Assembly: GCA_907165065.1 (NCBI GenBank)
Contig: OU015528.1
Location: 39,733,515-39,797,514 of the forward strand
DNA from: Caprimulgus europaeus
Lineage: Eukaryota; Chordata; Aves; Caprimulgiformes; Caprimulgidae
Length of the DNA stretch: 64,000 nucleotides
Reading direction: 5' to 3'
In this document: positions 26,501 through 41,500 of the stretch, in pieces
Numbering within the stretch: position 1 is the first letter of the stretch
Layout of the letters: every line of letters starts with the position of its first letter
The notes under the pieces: model-generated
What the model saw: only the letters and a program-made list of their open reading frames with translations
What the model was told of the DNA's origin: nothing
The model's database searches: none
Translations under genes and position numbers: made by a program

Positions 26501-29500
26501 AAAAAATTCTGGCAACTTCTGTGCTTTTTTGAAGAAAAGTACTGCTCTATTTAAATAGATGCACTGCACAGGAGAGAAATTATGTAAAGATTGGGGGAAA
26601 TTTAGATGTCTTTTCTTAAACCTACTGTTCAATTGAAATGAGAGTTTTGTGGAGAAAAGAATTCCAAGATAGTAAAGTCATAATGCAAAGCTGCCATTAA
26701 ACTTTTTCTCCATCAGTATAAATTAATTGAACATATATTTAGAAAGTTCAATCACTGAACAAATCCAAATAGTCTGTAATCAGTGCATGTTAAACAATGA
26801 GCAAATTAGAAAATGTATACATATAACTAGTCATCCGTAGTGTTAAATGGAAAGGTTAAAGTAGATAAAAGGTAAAACTGCACTTTCTCAGGTTTTCCTA
26901 TCTGCTTCGTTGGAGATATGTCTTGTTCAGTTTTCAACATTTAGTTCTCTTTAGTCTTTTTTTTTTTTTTTTTTTTACATGAACGGTGAAGATAAGTGAA
27001 CTGTCCTAGTAGTTTATTCAGTCATTGTTAAACCACTTCTGCTCCTAATCCTTTATTTGAGGAGACTCTTTCCCTCCAGTGAATATAGAGAGAACAGAGC
27101 CCAGCAGAGGTTAGATAATTGGATTTCCAAAGTTATGTGATATGAATATCTTCTAGTGTTTCTGAACATATATGTCACATCTGGATTGTAATTTCTTTCA
27201 GTTTAATGGCAGAATCTACCATTTGTCTCAATGCATAGTGCTATGTTTTATGGTTATAGTTTGGCAGCTATAAGAATCCAGTTGTGCTGGTGAGCCTATG
27301 TCATTCATAAAGGTATTTATTTATCTGTAGGCTACATATGGCAGCATCAGTGATCCAGTCCTTTTGGCGGCAGTACCACACCAGGAGGAAAAATGACTGC
27401 ATCAAGACAGAGAACCATCAGTTTACAGAAGCTTTGAGACAAAAGCATGAAGCTGCCACAGTAATCCAGGTTGGTTTATGGTATTTTCTTTATTTATTTT
27501 GCAAATTTAATAAGAAAAAAATCTTACTAGTTTTGTGTACTTGTCATCTGCTCTGTTTTTGTTTATTATTTTATTAAGTTTCATAATTAAACATTTTTTG
27601 TTTTATTTAATCAGCATAAGATTGATGTTTCTAATATAGAGCCTTCTTTACAAAAAGTTTTATAGAAGCATAAAAATATTTTCCCTTTTCTTACCTAGTA
27701 TTTCCCTGAATTAGTTTTGCTTGATTTAATTCTATTATGTTTAAGACATATTGTGCCTATGTTCTTATTGGGGTATGTCTATGCTATTAAACTGATAGAC
27801 ACTAAGTAACTGGTGCATCAGGTCTGATATCTATACAACTAACTACTCTTCCCATCTTTTCTACCCTACTTGTCCATCTCTTTCCTTCTCTCCCCATCTC
27901 TCAAAAACAGGATTGCCTCATCCATGCTTCCATTGGGAAGAGATCATGGCCTAGGCTGTCCTATGATAGATACTGAGCTAACAGTTAAACAGAATGGATT
28001 ACTATGTGCAAGAGTTGAAGTCCATGCCTTGTCTTCATTTAGTTTGCTAACCAGATGTAGTATTTAACTGCCAAGTTGCCAGGGTTCATGAGTTTTTCTA
28101 CATTTCTAAGCAAACAGACCCTATATTGATTTCAGATTTCAAGTTAACTTAAAAACATTTGATGCTGTAAGTCTTCTATAAAAATATTGATGGTACCAAA
28201 GTGATTTAGGGGCCTAAGTTCCATTTTCAGATTGAAAATCCAAGTAATTTGTTAGTATCTATTAAATAAATGGGCAGCAGCAAAATGTTTAGTAAATGTG
28301 CATACTAAGAAACAAGACAAGTACAAAATCATATTACAGCAGTCAGTTATCTGGGAAGTTAAGCTAAAACTCGTTCCTGGAGTATAGTGTGTATCTAGTA
28401 TATTAACAGTTCATCTCAATAAACTTATTTAATCCATTTTTGAACTTGCTTATATATTTGGCCTCTACTATATATTAATGTGATGAGTTATGCAAATGTA
28501 TATAGTGATTAAAATGTACTTCTTTTCATTTGTTAATGAAATAATAATTTCAAAAATTAGTATGAAAATAGTCTTTGACTATTTATCTTCTGTGCATTTT
28601 ACAGATTTTTAGATCTCTGCTATATCCATCCTTATATTCACTCTTTTGTAAATAAAAGTTTAGTCCATTTAGTCTCTTTTCATGTTCCTCTGTACTTCTT
28701 TTTATCTTCTTGTCCCTCTCAGAACCTTTACCTCATTCTATTATAACCTTTTTTAAAGAAGTGACTAGAACTGAATTCCATAGGGAGAAACATAATGAAT
28801 ATGTGCAGTAGGACAGTTTTTATCTTGTTTCTTAAGAACTACTGACATATATTTTTTTCTTTTTGATCATGACTGAGCACTGTCCTGGTGTTTTCATAGA
28901 TCTGTGTTAACAGCTGCCTTACAGTTTATCCTTCTGCATATACTATTAGAATTGCTTTTCTGCTTTTCATTTGTAAAAACTAATTGTCGAATGAAATATA
29001 TTTGTCATTTGATCACTCAGTAATATCAGGATATTTTATCTGGATTATTATGAAGATCTGGAGGAAAATAAAAACAAATTATAAGAAAGCAAGTTCTAAT
29101 GCATTTCATCATTTCTTATAATAATCAGGAATTGTGTGTGTAAAAACAGTAACATTTTCAATAATTTATGCAGATAGACAATAATTTCCTACAAATTAGT
29201 AAGGTAAATGTCAAACCAGAATATGAGATTTACCCTTCCTATTTTGGTGCCTTCGCTGCAAAGCCATTAAATGTGGACAACACTGTATCTTTCAGGACAG
29301 TGCAAATTTTTTGCATGGTGTTTTAAATGCTTAGGGCATCTTGAACTCTAATGATAACAAACACAGATCTGGGGTAAAATTGCCATCCTCAACTTAGTTT
29401 TCTTAATTCCATCTATCTAATTTTGATCTCTGAAGTATTTTCCTAGTCTGATTCTATGGCTTGGTGTGTGTTCCTAACACTTTTCCTCTTTTTCTAGCAC

Positions 29501-32500
29501 TTAATACCTAGTCTGCTCCTTTTTCTTAGATATGAGTATGCCTACTGGTAATATTTTTTAAAAATAAAAATCTTAGACAGTTAAGAAAGAGTAACTGACC
29601 TAGGTCAATTGCATGAGATGTCTCCAACAATTGCTACTTGTAAACTGTAAGATATTTAGTACAAGTGTATTTTTATTCTCAGTAATTTGAAAGTTGACAC
29701 TCAGCTTTTTCTTATGTAGCCTTTCCTTTCAGTTTATAATAGTCCCTGAAGGAATTGTCAAATAATTAATTAGTTGACCCAGGTTTGTAGTTGAGGGAGT
29801 TTCAGGATTCCTTTCTGCTTACTTGTGGAGAGCCTCTTGAGTACTCTAAGCTTTAGAAATATGCTGGCATTTAATTTGTCTTGTAGTTTTAAATGTCACA
29901 TAAAGTTCAAAAAACAGATCATTGAGCTATTAAACCAAGGCCCAAGATGTTTTATCTTCCTAATGGGATAACATACAGAATCTGGATTTGGGGTTGATCT
30001 ATGTCTTTGTGTAACATGCTTTACATTTTTTGTTTAGGCATTTTGGAAGGGTTTTCTTTTGAGAAAGAAACTGGCCAGTGCTCTTGCAGATATTAAAAGT
30101 GATGAAGTGGAGGATGACTATGAAGAAATAAATGTGGATGAGTTCACATTTTGTGAAGTAAGCACAGTCATTAGCATAATAACTTAATGTAAAAAATAAA
30201 TGTTATTCTTCTTAAGCAATCGTGTAGCTGTTGGAAATAAAAGAAATTGAAAGGACTACCAGGGCTAGATTTAACATGCTGGATGTTCAGAAATAGAGAA
30301 GCGTTTGTATGTATAGCTTTTTTAAATGTATTTGTCATGGATTGATTGCTTCCTCCTCTTTGAGATGCTCTGGTGTTACTGTGATATTAATGTTATAGAA
30401 CCCCATATATTTCTACAGCTAAAGGACAAATGAGAATAAAGAAATATCTACTTTTGTCTTTAAATGTTTAGCTTTTTAGTATTTTAGTAACAGATTATAA
30501 TGTCAACAATATTTGAGTGTGTATTTTGTTCATTTTCATGATAGAATGAGAAAAATAATATAGCTGAAAATATAGAAAATATAGCTGAGATTCAGTGTTG
30601 TAGTATTCCTGTAAAAAGAACACACCCTAAAAACCAGAGGTGAAGCAGGCTTATTAGCTCTTCTTTTGTCTTATAGGTAAAGAGCTAAAAAGATACAGTA
30701 GTAAATTTTGAAAAGAAGTATAGTTAAATCAGAAAAAAACAAAACACAACACAATTAGAAGGTCTGTGATGCACAAAATCCAGAAATTATTACTAGAAAT
30801 TTTTAGAAGTTATATAAAGTTAATAATGTCCTTTCAGTTTCAAAGGACCAAAATTGGCTTGGAAGTTTCCATTCTAAAGAATAAAAGCAGGCTCCAAAAG
30901 AATTTGAGGAAAAATATCCCATTCAAAACTGAATTTAGTGATAATTAAGTAAAAAATAAAAATGTCCACAGAATCAATATTGTCATTCAGGAAGCAAAGA
31001 AAATAATCTTTAAACGAATTCTATCTTTTGTAGCCCCAAAAGACAGAGTCTACATGGGAAGTTCTAGACTCAGTATGCATAGTAAGGCAGCTGTTGATGA
31101 CTTACCTATATATTTGTCTGGAGCACTGGTTTCTCTAATTGTTCACATTTGTTGACTTTATTTTTTTTTAATAAATTCAGGTAAAGCAAAGAAAACTGAT
31201 AGCAATAAGGCCATTTGAGACCTAAGAGGATGTGACTGAGGTCTTTTTTTCAGGAACCTTTGTCTCTGAATGTGCTTATTCAGCTGCTGCATCTTTGCAA
31301 GAGCCATTTGTCAATATTCCACTATAATTTTGCAAAGGAGATTGATGTGATAGCCCTGCTGCTGGCAGGATTAGACCCTGTTTATGATCACATAGTTGTA
31401 TGGCTCATAGAGAGTTATGAAAATCAGTATTTTTTTAGTTGAAGCAGTTTACAGTCTTTGGTCATCTAAGTACCAACCATCTTTTGCCAACCCCCTCCCC
31501 ATAGAAAATAGTTGGGCTTTGTATGCAATTATTATCAATGACTTCATGACTTGGAGTAATTTTATTTTTTTCTTCTCCTTTTCAGCAGCTATTTTAAGAT
31601 ACATTTTCAGAATTACTGTCTTATTGTAAGAGCATGCAAAATGTTTGAGGCAGGAGTCCCAGGAATCATTGGTAGACAGGAAATGTGTGTGTGTAAACAT
31701 AGAGATCTGGCTTAAATTTTAGGATTTTTTTCATTTTAATTTGAAATATATATACAAAAAAGAACAGTCTCATTAGTTGATGTTCTCTGATCCCTGGCTT
31801 CTTTCTAAAATAATAAAAAGCAGAAAGTTAAAGGATTTATTTCTTCACACAGGAAGGAAGTATCTGTTCGTATATTAAAGAGGGAAAATATCCTGGTTTG
31901 AATTATTCAACCAGTAGGCCAGAGTCTTATATACTGTAATTCAATTGAGCCAGTCTTGTTTCACTCTGTTAGGCCCAAATAATCCTGTGTTTTGTAGGGT
32001 TTTTTTTAAGAGGTAAACTGAAAACAACATGGGCAGTTTTGTTCCATTTGTCTGTCAGCAAGGCAGTTGCATTTGGGCAGGTGCTCCTGAGGCCAGGGAG
32101 AAAAGGGTGGAGTGGGAAAGGCAGGAAAAAAAGGCCAGCTCGTTTCAGAGACTTGCGCTGTATCACCCTCTGGTGTTGCCACACATTTCTTCCTTTTTTC
32201 TTTCAAATTGTATAGTTTATTAGGAAAGAAGTAAAACATGGTTTTGGGGAGCAATTCTCAGAGAAAGTGTTTAGGTTCAGATAATGACAGGAAAATCAGG
32301 AACTGACTTTTTAATTGGCACAGCAGACTCAAAGGCTGAACTCAGGACTGAAACATTACTCAAGCCTTTGGCTTCTTGTGATGAAAAAATAGAAGAACAT
32401 CTGTTTTCTACAGAGCAGTGTATGTGATAAATCTATAATTTATATGTCCATGCAGGATATACTTTGTTCAGTGAGCGAGCATTTCAGTGTTCAAGATTGA

Positions 32501-35500
32501 TGGCTGTAACTAGAATTATACACTGCAATATTTGTCATATTTTTTCCTTCTTTTTTTTTTTTTTTTTTTCAAGAACATAGCTTGTCTGTGCTGAAGAGTT
32601 TGACTGTGAGAAACGTGTGGCTTAACTATATTGGGGCTACTGGAACTGAAGTGTGAAATAGTGATACATGATACAGCTGTATCGTGTGCGATACCAAGGA
32701 ATACTTACTGCGAACTGGTATTACTATTCTGCTAAGATTTCCATTATTCTTGCCTTACACTCTGTTCTACATAGCCCAGACTAGCCATCCTCAGTACTAG
32801 GTTGCCTGGTTCCATGTGTCTTTAGCTGTACCATTCTCTGCAATTGGTTGATACCAAATCACATGGACATTCTGCTTCTGTAGAAACAAGCCACAGAAGT
32901 TTGGAACAGTCTATACTTCCTATTTCCTCCTTTCTGACCTCAGAGTTTTATAGCAAAGTGCTGAAGCAGAGCCAAGTAGTGATGCATTATATCACTGGCT
33001 GTCTGCTGGGCCTCAAACAAGTGCATAGGGAGGAGTACATATTGCTGGGCTAAGAGATCCCATATGCTAGGGTGTGAAGGAAGAGAAAAATATCTGGACA
33101 CCATTTTGTACTACAGATTTCATTGTTGGATAGGGTGAGTGAAATGAGAGACAAGGGCAGAAAAACTTTTCCTTATTGAAAACCAGTACAAATGTACTGA
33201 ATCTTGACCAAAAGGTTTTGGAGTGGTCTACGCTTTTGTGGCATACTCATTGTTTGGGGTTTTTTTTATACCAATATTATGTATATTTCATTCATAATGA
33301 TTTTATTCAGTATTATCTAGCATTCTACAGAAGCACTAGTGTGTAAGCACTTACTTAAACCATTTGCAGATATCGCAATGCAGTAAGTCACTGGGCACCA
33401 GTCTTCATTAAATTACTGTTTAATATCTTTATTATAAACTCAGTGTACCCAGTGCTCCAAGGCTGCAAAACAGCATGGTGAAAACTCTAGTCCTTGACAA
33501 AGATCTTCTGTTTACTTCATTTATACGCATTGAGCAGTGGATATGGATATTTCACCATATCATGTGAAAAATGGATTGCATGTGATTGAGCTGGAGGAAG
33601 GGCCTTTATCTTGCTCACAATAGTATGAATAGGAAGCATTTCACCTGAACAATTACTGGTATCTTCTTGTATTCATATCAGCTCCCGTATATTGCCAAAG
33701 GCATTCAGAGGCAATCCATGGCAGTAGTGTTTTGTCTGTGGTATTGTGCAATGTCAAACAGGCTATCCCAGATTAGATGAAAGATCTGGCCAACAGATGT
33801 CTCGGAAAGTATGAGCCTGGTATTTAGTGATATTTTAATGTCTTTCATGTGGACTTTGGAGAATTCCAGCCTATATGCTCCAGAAGGCTGATCTTAAGGC
33901 AACCTTTCATCAGCAGTTCATCCATGTAGCAAATGTTCTACAAGGCAGAGCTCACTTTACCTCTGGTGGACAAAATCTGACATAGCTCTACTTTCTGTAC
34001 CATGTAACAATCAGCATTGTTGTTTTCTTGATGAGATTATGATGTTAGCCAAATGCAAAATGTCTGAACTTGCCAGAAAGCTAAACCAATTTAACATGAT
34101 CAGTTTTAAGATGATTCTTTACTCAGAACGGTGGCAAGTCACCTACACTGAGTCAGCATATGGACTTATTCTTATCAAGATTAAGTACAAATATTTATGG
34201 ATACATGGCACAGAAATTACTGTATCTTTCAAAACTTCATTTTTTTTGAATCAGGGCTATGTAGTCATACTTTTTCAAAAAGTAACTTTGTTGCAGCCAA
34301 GTTAAAAATAAATCCATCACTGCTTCCTTCATCAAAGCGAATAAACCTGTTGCCCTGAGACAAAGTGTTGTTCTGATTCTGAGCTTGATTATGTTGAATT
34401 TTAAAATCCCAGTCTTTTTGACAGCTTTTCAAATTACTGACCAAGAGTTTCCTTCATATTTTTTTACATATCCACACTCTGGATGGCTGTTCCTATTTTT
34501 TTGCACAGCAGCTAGGTAGCATTCCTCTTTTTTTTTTTTGAGGGGTAGGGGGATGAGAAGAATAAAAACTACCTTGTATGTACTAACTCTTGAAAAGTAA
34601 ACAGCAATTAGAACAATTTTTTTACTTCTCCTATCTTTAATATTCTTATCATGTGTCCAAATGACATTTACAATGTGTTTTGTTTTCTTTTCAGCTAATC
34701 CTTCATGATGTGGTTTGTCTCAGGCTGTGAGCTTGTGGTTGTGGGCCTGTGACAGTGATTGCTGTTTTCTGCCTGGTGCCAGGAAATAAGAGTAGCCTAT
34801 GGATTAGAAGATCCCCATAGCATTTCTTGTATCTTGACACTTAGGCATGTCTATCTCTTGTAATTGCTTATAAATATCAGATCAGAATCCAGCCTTTCTA
34901 TTTTGCATACTGCAAAGAGTATGATCCTTTTTTCATCAAATGTCTTACAAAGTTAGAGCTGTAGAGAAGCAAAAAAATGTATTATGAAAATTTAATGAGA
35001 TCCTTCCTTTTCTTTTAAAAAGGAAGGGAAAAACTCTCTCCTAAGTAACATATTGGAAGATCAGTCTTTTTAGTGAGTGCATATCAACAATCTCTTGATA
35101 TAATCCTGCTTCTTCAACTGCTATGTTAATGAATCACATGCCATTCTCAGTCTGTGGCATCATCAGATACATAAAGCCTCTTTTCTACCTCTTTCAGCAA
35201 TGATGCTTATCTAAAATGCTGAAATCTTGTTTTCTAGTTACCTGATAGATACCCTTGGAAGTAAATTGTTTCAGTGAGTATCTGATAAAATAAACACAAA
35301 CACAGCTATTAGAAGTTGTGGCCATCACTAACACCCCAGCTTCACAGCTCATGCAGAATGTGCTCTGATTGTTTTCTGGCTTTACACCATGAGATCTCAG
35401 TTCTTAATGTGACCTGAAATGCTTTTAATTCTTAAACAGGAACTATCTTCACAGCTTGTCTCTATCCAATTCTTTGTTAAATAGCCAGATTCAAACAAAT

Positions 35501-38500
35501 ACTTTCCAGAGGAAAGACCGCTAAGGATACGTGACACTAAAGGTATCGTTTGGAACCTGTATTTTTCCAAATGGTATAGTATTTTTCTAAATTATATTTA
35601 GCTTGTATGACATATCAGGGTATAGAGATTCATTAATTGTACTTCCTACTCTTACTTCTCTATAAGCAGAGTCAAGCATCAGAATTGAATAAACAGGCCA
35701 AGCAACAGAAAAACGTATAAAAGTGAAAAAAGTCTTAGCTCTGTGGAGTTTTAGACTCATTACTGTATCCTCAAAGGAAAATCATTCTAAGCCAAATACG
35801 TAGTTGTAAAACAGAAGTAATAACAGAGCCATCACTTCTCAGTGAGTACATTTGCATCTGGAGCCTCTTGAAAGCTGAGCTAAGGATCCCAGATCATTGA
35901 ATATAACTTCCCTAAGTTCTTTATTTTTTGTGTAATGTTAAAACTGACATTTTGGTGTAGATATAGATTGTGTTTAAAGGATGTGTTAAATGTCTTATGT
36001 TTGCCATGTCAACATACGTTGATTTCCATTGAAAAAGAAATTTTTTTTTGTACTTCCTATTTACAAATTTCAGGAGCTTTCCTAACTGACTTGTCTGTGC
36101 TCTGTGAGAAGAGGCCACTGATGCAGCCAATATTGTAATTGAGTTAACTAGTGCTAAATACTGTTAAAACCATCTCCTAATTCTCAGTCTAGTAATTTTA
36201 TTTGTGTGGAAAATACTTTAAAATTTTATTTTGATATGGAAATAGCAGTAGCTATTGATCATTTCACAAATCCAAGTTTAGAACAGGAAATGTCTGAAAG
36301 AATCAGCTCCTGAAGCTCTTGAATTTCCCAGAGAGTAGCAGTTCTGGTCCTAAAAGATTTAATGTGTTGAGACTACAGTTACGCATCAACAAATTTTAAC
36401 TTGCAGATTCATTTCTGTAATTTATGTAATTTATTTCAAATAGAAGAGTTAGTGCTATGGACATATAAGAAGGATAGTGTACGTGAAGCTGAAAGATGTC
36501 TTCTTTAGAATTAAGCATTTTTAGTGTAATTAGAGATTTTGTTCTTTATCTTCCAGATACTTTTTTGTTCTTATTTCTGAAATAGGGACTTTTAAACAAA
36601 AAGGAAAAAAATTGTATTGAAATTAAATCAAATTTCTCATATGACATGAACTTTGAAACATTAGTTAGATTACTATAAAACTTGTGAGAAGTCTATTTTT
36701 TGTTACCCTGTGCTTCTGCCCAACTTCCCTTCCTTTGACAAAACTGCAAGCTGAAGTATGGCTTTCTTTTCTATTGTGTTTTTAGTATTAATTCCCCACA
36801 CTTGATAGAATATTTTGAGTTATCTTAATTTGAAATGGTGTATTCTCTGAATATACAGTAATTAAAGGGTAGGATGAGAAGTCTCTTGGCTGTTTTGTTT
36901 ATTGAGTTTTTTAAATCATTGCCTTTGAAAGTTTTATTTGTTTGTTTTCACAGAGCTAAAAGGACTTGAAAAAGGCTTATAGGGACATACCAGCTAAAGT
37001 TTGTGTAGCATGGCAGAGTCAGAGAGGGGAAGACCTGAAGATGTTTTTCATTTTAATGGGGAAAGACTGCATCTGGGGTCTTAGTGCCATTTGAGGAGTG
37101 GCCTGAAGGTGTCAGGAGCCTGATGTTTGTTGAGGAGGGTGGGGGTGTACATCTCAAAAGATTTTGGAAGCATGCATTTCTGATGCGTACTTGAACCATG
37201 TCTAACCTCTGGAGCTGAGGTTACCTTTTACCCATCTGTATTTCTTATTTCTGTATTCAGAAAAAGATGTAGGACCCAGAGCTTCATTTGAACACTGTCA
37301 GGCTTAAGAGAAAAATGCATTTCTAGAAAAGTTTGGGTCATGCAGGTCATGAATGACTGACGTGAACTACAATAAGATTTAGATTTTTGGAGAGTATATA
37401 TACATTCAGCCCTTTTTGTGAATGAAAACTTTTAGGGTTCCTGGAATTTTCATTATTCATTTACTTTTGTATATTCCAAAATAAATTATTTCCATAGTTT
37501 TACTCATACGTGTTTAGAGAAAACACATAGGTACTTATATTAAATATAAATATACAATTAGTATATTAAATATAAACCAGTTAGTTTTCTGAGCTTTTTA
37601 AACAGTTTGGAAAAATTACATCTGGAGAAGGCATTCCTCAGTAAAATTTTCTTTAATGTTTTTCTTAACAGAATATTGTGTTTTTTCGAGTAACTGTCAA
37701 TATATCCTTCTTATAACTTGACAACTACACAGCTATGTTTGTCCTCTAATGTTCTTACAAGAATGAGCTCTAATAATTAACCAGCTTTCATAAGTCTTTA
37801 AATAATCTCTTGGGGACAATTAATTGTTGTGATGTTTCTCTGGAATCTATATGATGCTCGCTACTTTTTTTTGCTTGAAACATTGTTTGGTTTTAGCAAT
37901 TGTAAAAATGCAGCCGTGCCCCGCGTTCCTTCCTTATTCTCTTGTTTTATGTAAAGACAGGTTTGAAAAAGAAGCATAGCCAGAGGTTAAAATAACCTCT
38001 GTTAGGGTGCTAACCTATTTATCTTCACTACATAAAATATGTGGAAAAGCATGAAAGATACATCCAGAGGAAAAGGCTATTTTTTGTAGTGCTTGCAGTT
38101 CAGAGATCCATTTTCTATAAAACATATGTCCACTAAACTAATTGAAATCTGTATACAGTTTTTTATAAAATTTGTCGAATCAACACATTTAAATACATTT
38201 TTTAAGTGGCTTTGGTATTGGAAATGGAATAATAATGCAATAGATAATTTGGTTAAGGATGGTCATATTTGTTACTGTCTTAGCTCTGGAATTTTTTTAG
38301 AAAGTCTAGCTCTGAATTGATATTCAACTTCCTAACACTGAACTAAGCTTTACACATGAACTTGAGTTCCTCAAAAAAGCTACCCTATAGAGTAATCTGA
38401 TTCCTAAAAGGATGGGGTGAAAAAAATGCTAAATACAAAAAAAATTCAGATCTTTAATTTCAAATTAAGTTTTCAATCACAGTCTATCAACAATATATGA

Positions 38501-41500
38501 ATGAGTATATAAAAGTGATCTAGTCCTTCTGTATCAGTTATAAGAGCTAAAAATTTGTGATTTCTTAAGAAGTTTGTCAAAACTTCGTTATGCTTCTAGA
38601 GAAGAAATTTCTAGGTAAGAATACTTAGGCCTTAGCAGAAATGAAGTTGAGTTTAAAAAGAAATTAAAGGTGTTGTCCTGGAGTAGCATGAAGTTTGAGT
38701 GAAATACACCACAGAATGAAATACATTTGCCAGGAATAAAGAGAGAAAGGTATAGCTTTCTGCCAGCTGAAAGAGAGTACAGTATGGCTGGCTATGGTAT
38801 GCCCTTATCTATTGTGAGTATCCACAGGGTTAACCTTCAGCATATGATCCTTCTTCCTGACCACTCCCTCTCCCAGTCTCTGAGCAATTATTTAACCTAC
38901 AGGATGTTTAACACTAAGAAAAGTAGTTCTTCATGTGTCCTATATTGCCCAAAAAGAAAATTTGTCAGCTTATTTGAATTAGTCATAGAATGCTGATGAA
39001 TGTTCTGCCTTGGATTAAAGTCTTTCACTTGTCCTTTTGTTTTAACTTTTTGTTTTATTTTCTTGGAGTGAACTAGACTTTAACTATACTATTCAAATAT
39101 ACTCACTAAAAACTAGGAAAGTAGAAATCAGGGACTTTGCCACACTGAAAAACTTTAAACTTTTATTCTACAGAGAAAACTAGTGGAAATATTAATTCTG
39201 ATTTATATATTTATTTATTTATGATTTGTTTATTATTTCATGTTATTCTTATTAAAAATGAATTTTAATGTAGAGACAGCAGATACATTGTAAAATCTGG
39301 TTGAAAAAGGGTTGTTCTGACAGAGAATTACACTGATGGACTGCTTCACTTGAGGGGAGCAGAAGTCTAGAAAAACAGATTAGATGAAACTAGGCATGTG
39401 AAATGGAGGATAAATCCTTTCTTAAAAGCAAGGAATTCGACACACTATTTCTGTGAAATTGTTGTGTATTTTTTTTTTTTAATAAAAGATTTATTTATTT
39501 TTTTTCCCCTCCCATTCCTTCTTTTCTGTTGTAATGCTCAGGGGCCAGTCATGACTCTGAGGTCAGAGTGAGTTTTGGATATTAATTTTAGAATCATAGA
39601 CTCATAGAATAATTTGGTTGGAAATTATGGTCATCTAGTCCAAACGTAAACCTAGCATTGCCAAGTTCACCACTAAAGCCTGTCCCCAAGTACCACATCT
39701 ACACGTCCTTTAAACACCTTCAGGGATGGTGACTCCACCACTTCCCTGGGCAGTCTGTTCCAATACTTGACAACCCTTTCAGTGAAGAATTTTTTTGTAC
39801 TATCCAACCTAAACCATTCCAACTTGTCCTTTCAGTTGTTATTTGGGAGAAGTGACCAAAATCCACCTCCTTTCATGGTAGTTGTAGAGAGCAATAAGGT
39901 CTCCCCTCAGCCTCTTCTTCTCCAAACTAAAAAATCTCCGTTCCCTCAGCCGCTTCTCATAAGGCTTGTTCTCCAGGCCCTTCACCAGCTTTGTTGCCCT
40001 TCTTTGGACACGCTCCAGCAACTCAATGTCCTTCTTGTAGTGAGGGGCCCAAACAGTACTTGTACTCAAGAACACAGTACTTGAGATGTGGCCTCACCAT
40101 TGCTGAGTACAGGGGCGCAATCACTTCCCTACTCCTGCTGGCCACACTATTTCTGATACAGGCCAGGATGCTGTTGGCCTTCTTGGCCACCTGAGCACAC
40201 TGCTGGCTCATGTTCAGCCAGCTGTTGACCAGTACCCCCAGGTCCTTATCTGCCGGGAAGCTTTCCAGCCGCTCTTCCCCAAGCCTGTAGCATCGCATGG
40301 GGTTGTTGTGACTGAAGTACAGGACCTGGCACTTGGTCTTGTTGAACCTCATACAACTGGCCTTGGCCCTTTGATCCAGAATTTCCTTCTGCTTGTTTAT
40401 ATTCTGTTGAGTAATTTTCCTATTTTTATCTTAAGATACCATAAAAGCATTGTGTAAATATCAGTAGAACAGTTTTTTCTGGCTAAACCATTGGTGTCCT
40501 GTAAACAGTGAGTGAGTCAATGAGGAAATGGAAGAAGACAGGAAAGAGGTATAGAGAGTTCATTCTCCCTAATTTTCAAAAATAGTTTTGCAGTTTTGTC
40601 AGACAATGATTTGTCTTGTGATTTTGAGCTCCACCATGTTTGGAAACCTGGGGTAGCTTCAGCTAGATTGTAATCCAGAACATATAAAAAATGTCTAGAA
40701 TTAGACTATAAATAACATTTGCACTAAAACTGCTTTTCAGTAGCTCATTCACTCCCTCTTAAACTTAGTAGAAGCATTTCACTGGCTTTGGTGGTTATAG
40801 GATTGGATTCTGTTTCCCAGACCACAGATTAATGTTGTTGGTAAATAGTCATTACATTTTGCAAAGGAAAGGATAGAATAAATATTTGAAAAATGAAGGA
40901 ATAACAAAATGAAAAAGGTTATATAAAGTATGCTATGAACTCCTCCAGAGTTCATTGATAAGCTACAAAATCAAGGAGGAGAAAGAAAACTGTAGAATTA
41001 GACTCTCAAAGGGTAAAAAATGCATTGTGAATCAGGATAAGAAGTTCTAAGGGATAAATGGAAATAGCTAATACTATTGAAGTTTTATTTTTAAAATTCA
41101 GGAAAAAAAAAACCCAAGACGAATATATTCACACCTTCTTCTTATTGAAGAATGATACCAAGTATTAAAAGCGTGTTTCAAATAGTAAATTAAAGTGAAT
41201 TTATTTCTATTAAGTTTTAAGAAAAAATTGGAAAGATTTGTATGTGTTTTTTGTGCCTGTTAAAATTTAAACTTGTTTTTAGGTAATCAATGCAGCCTTT
41301 GATCTGAAACAAACACTGGAAATAAAGTATGGAGGATACTAAATTGTAAAAGACACCTTCAGATTAATTAATATGTGTTAAATTAACCCTATGTGATTTA
41401 CACATATGTGTAAAGCTGTGTTATATACCTCAGTATTTGTGGATCAATTCCTTAATTTGGCTTTAGAAATAAACATAAATACAATATGCCTCTAACTGTT

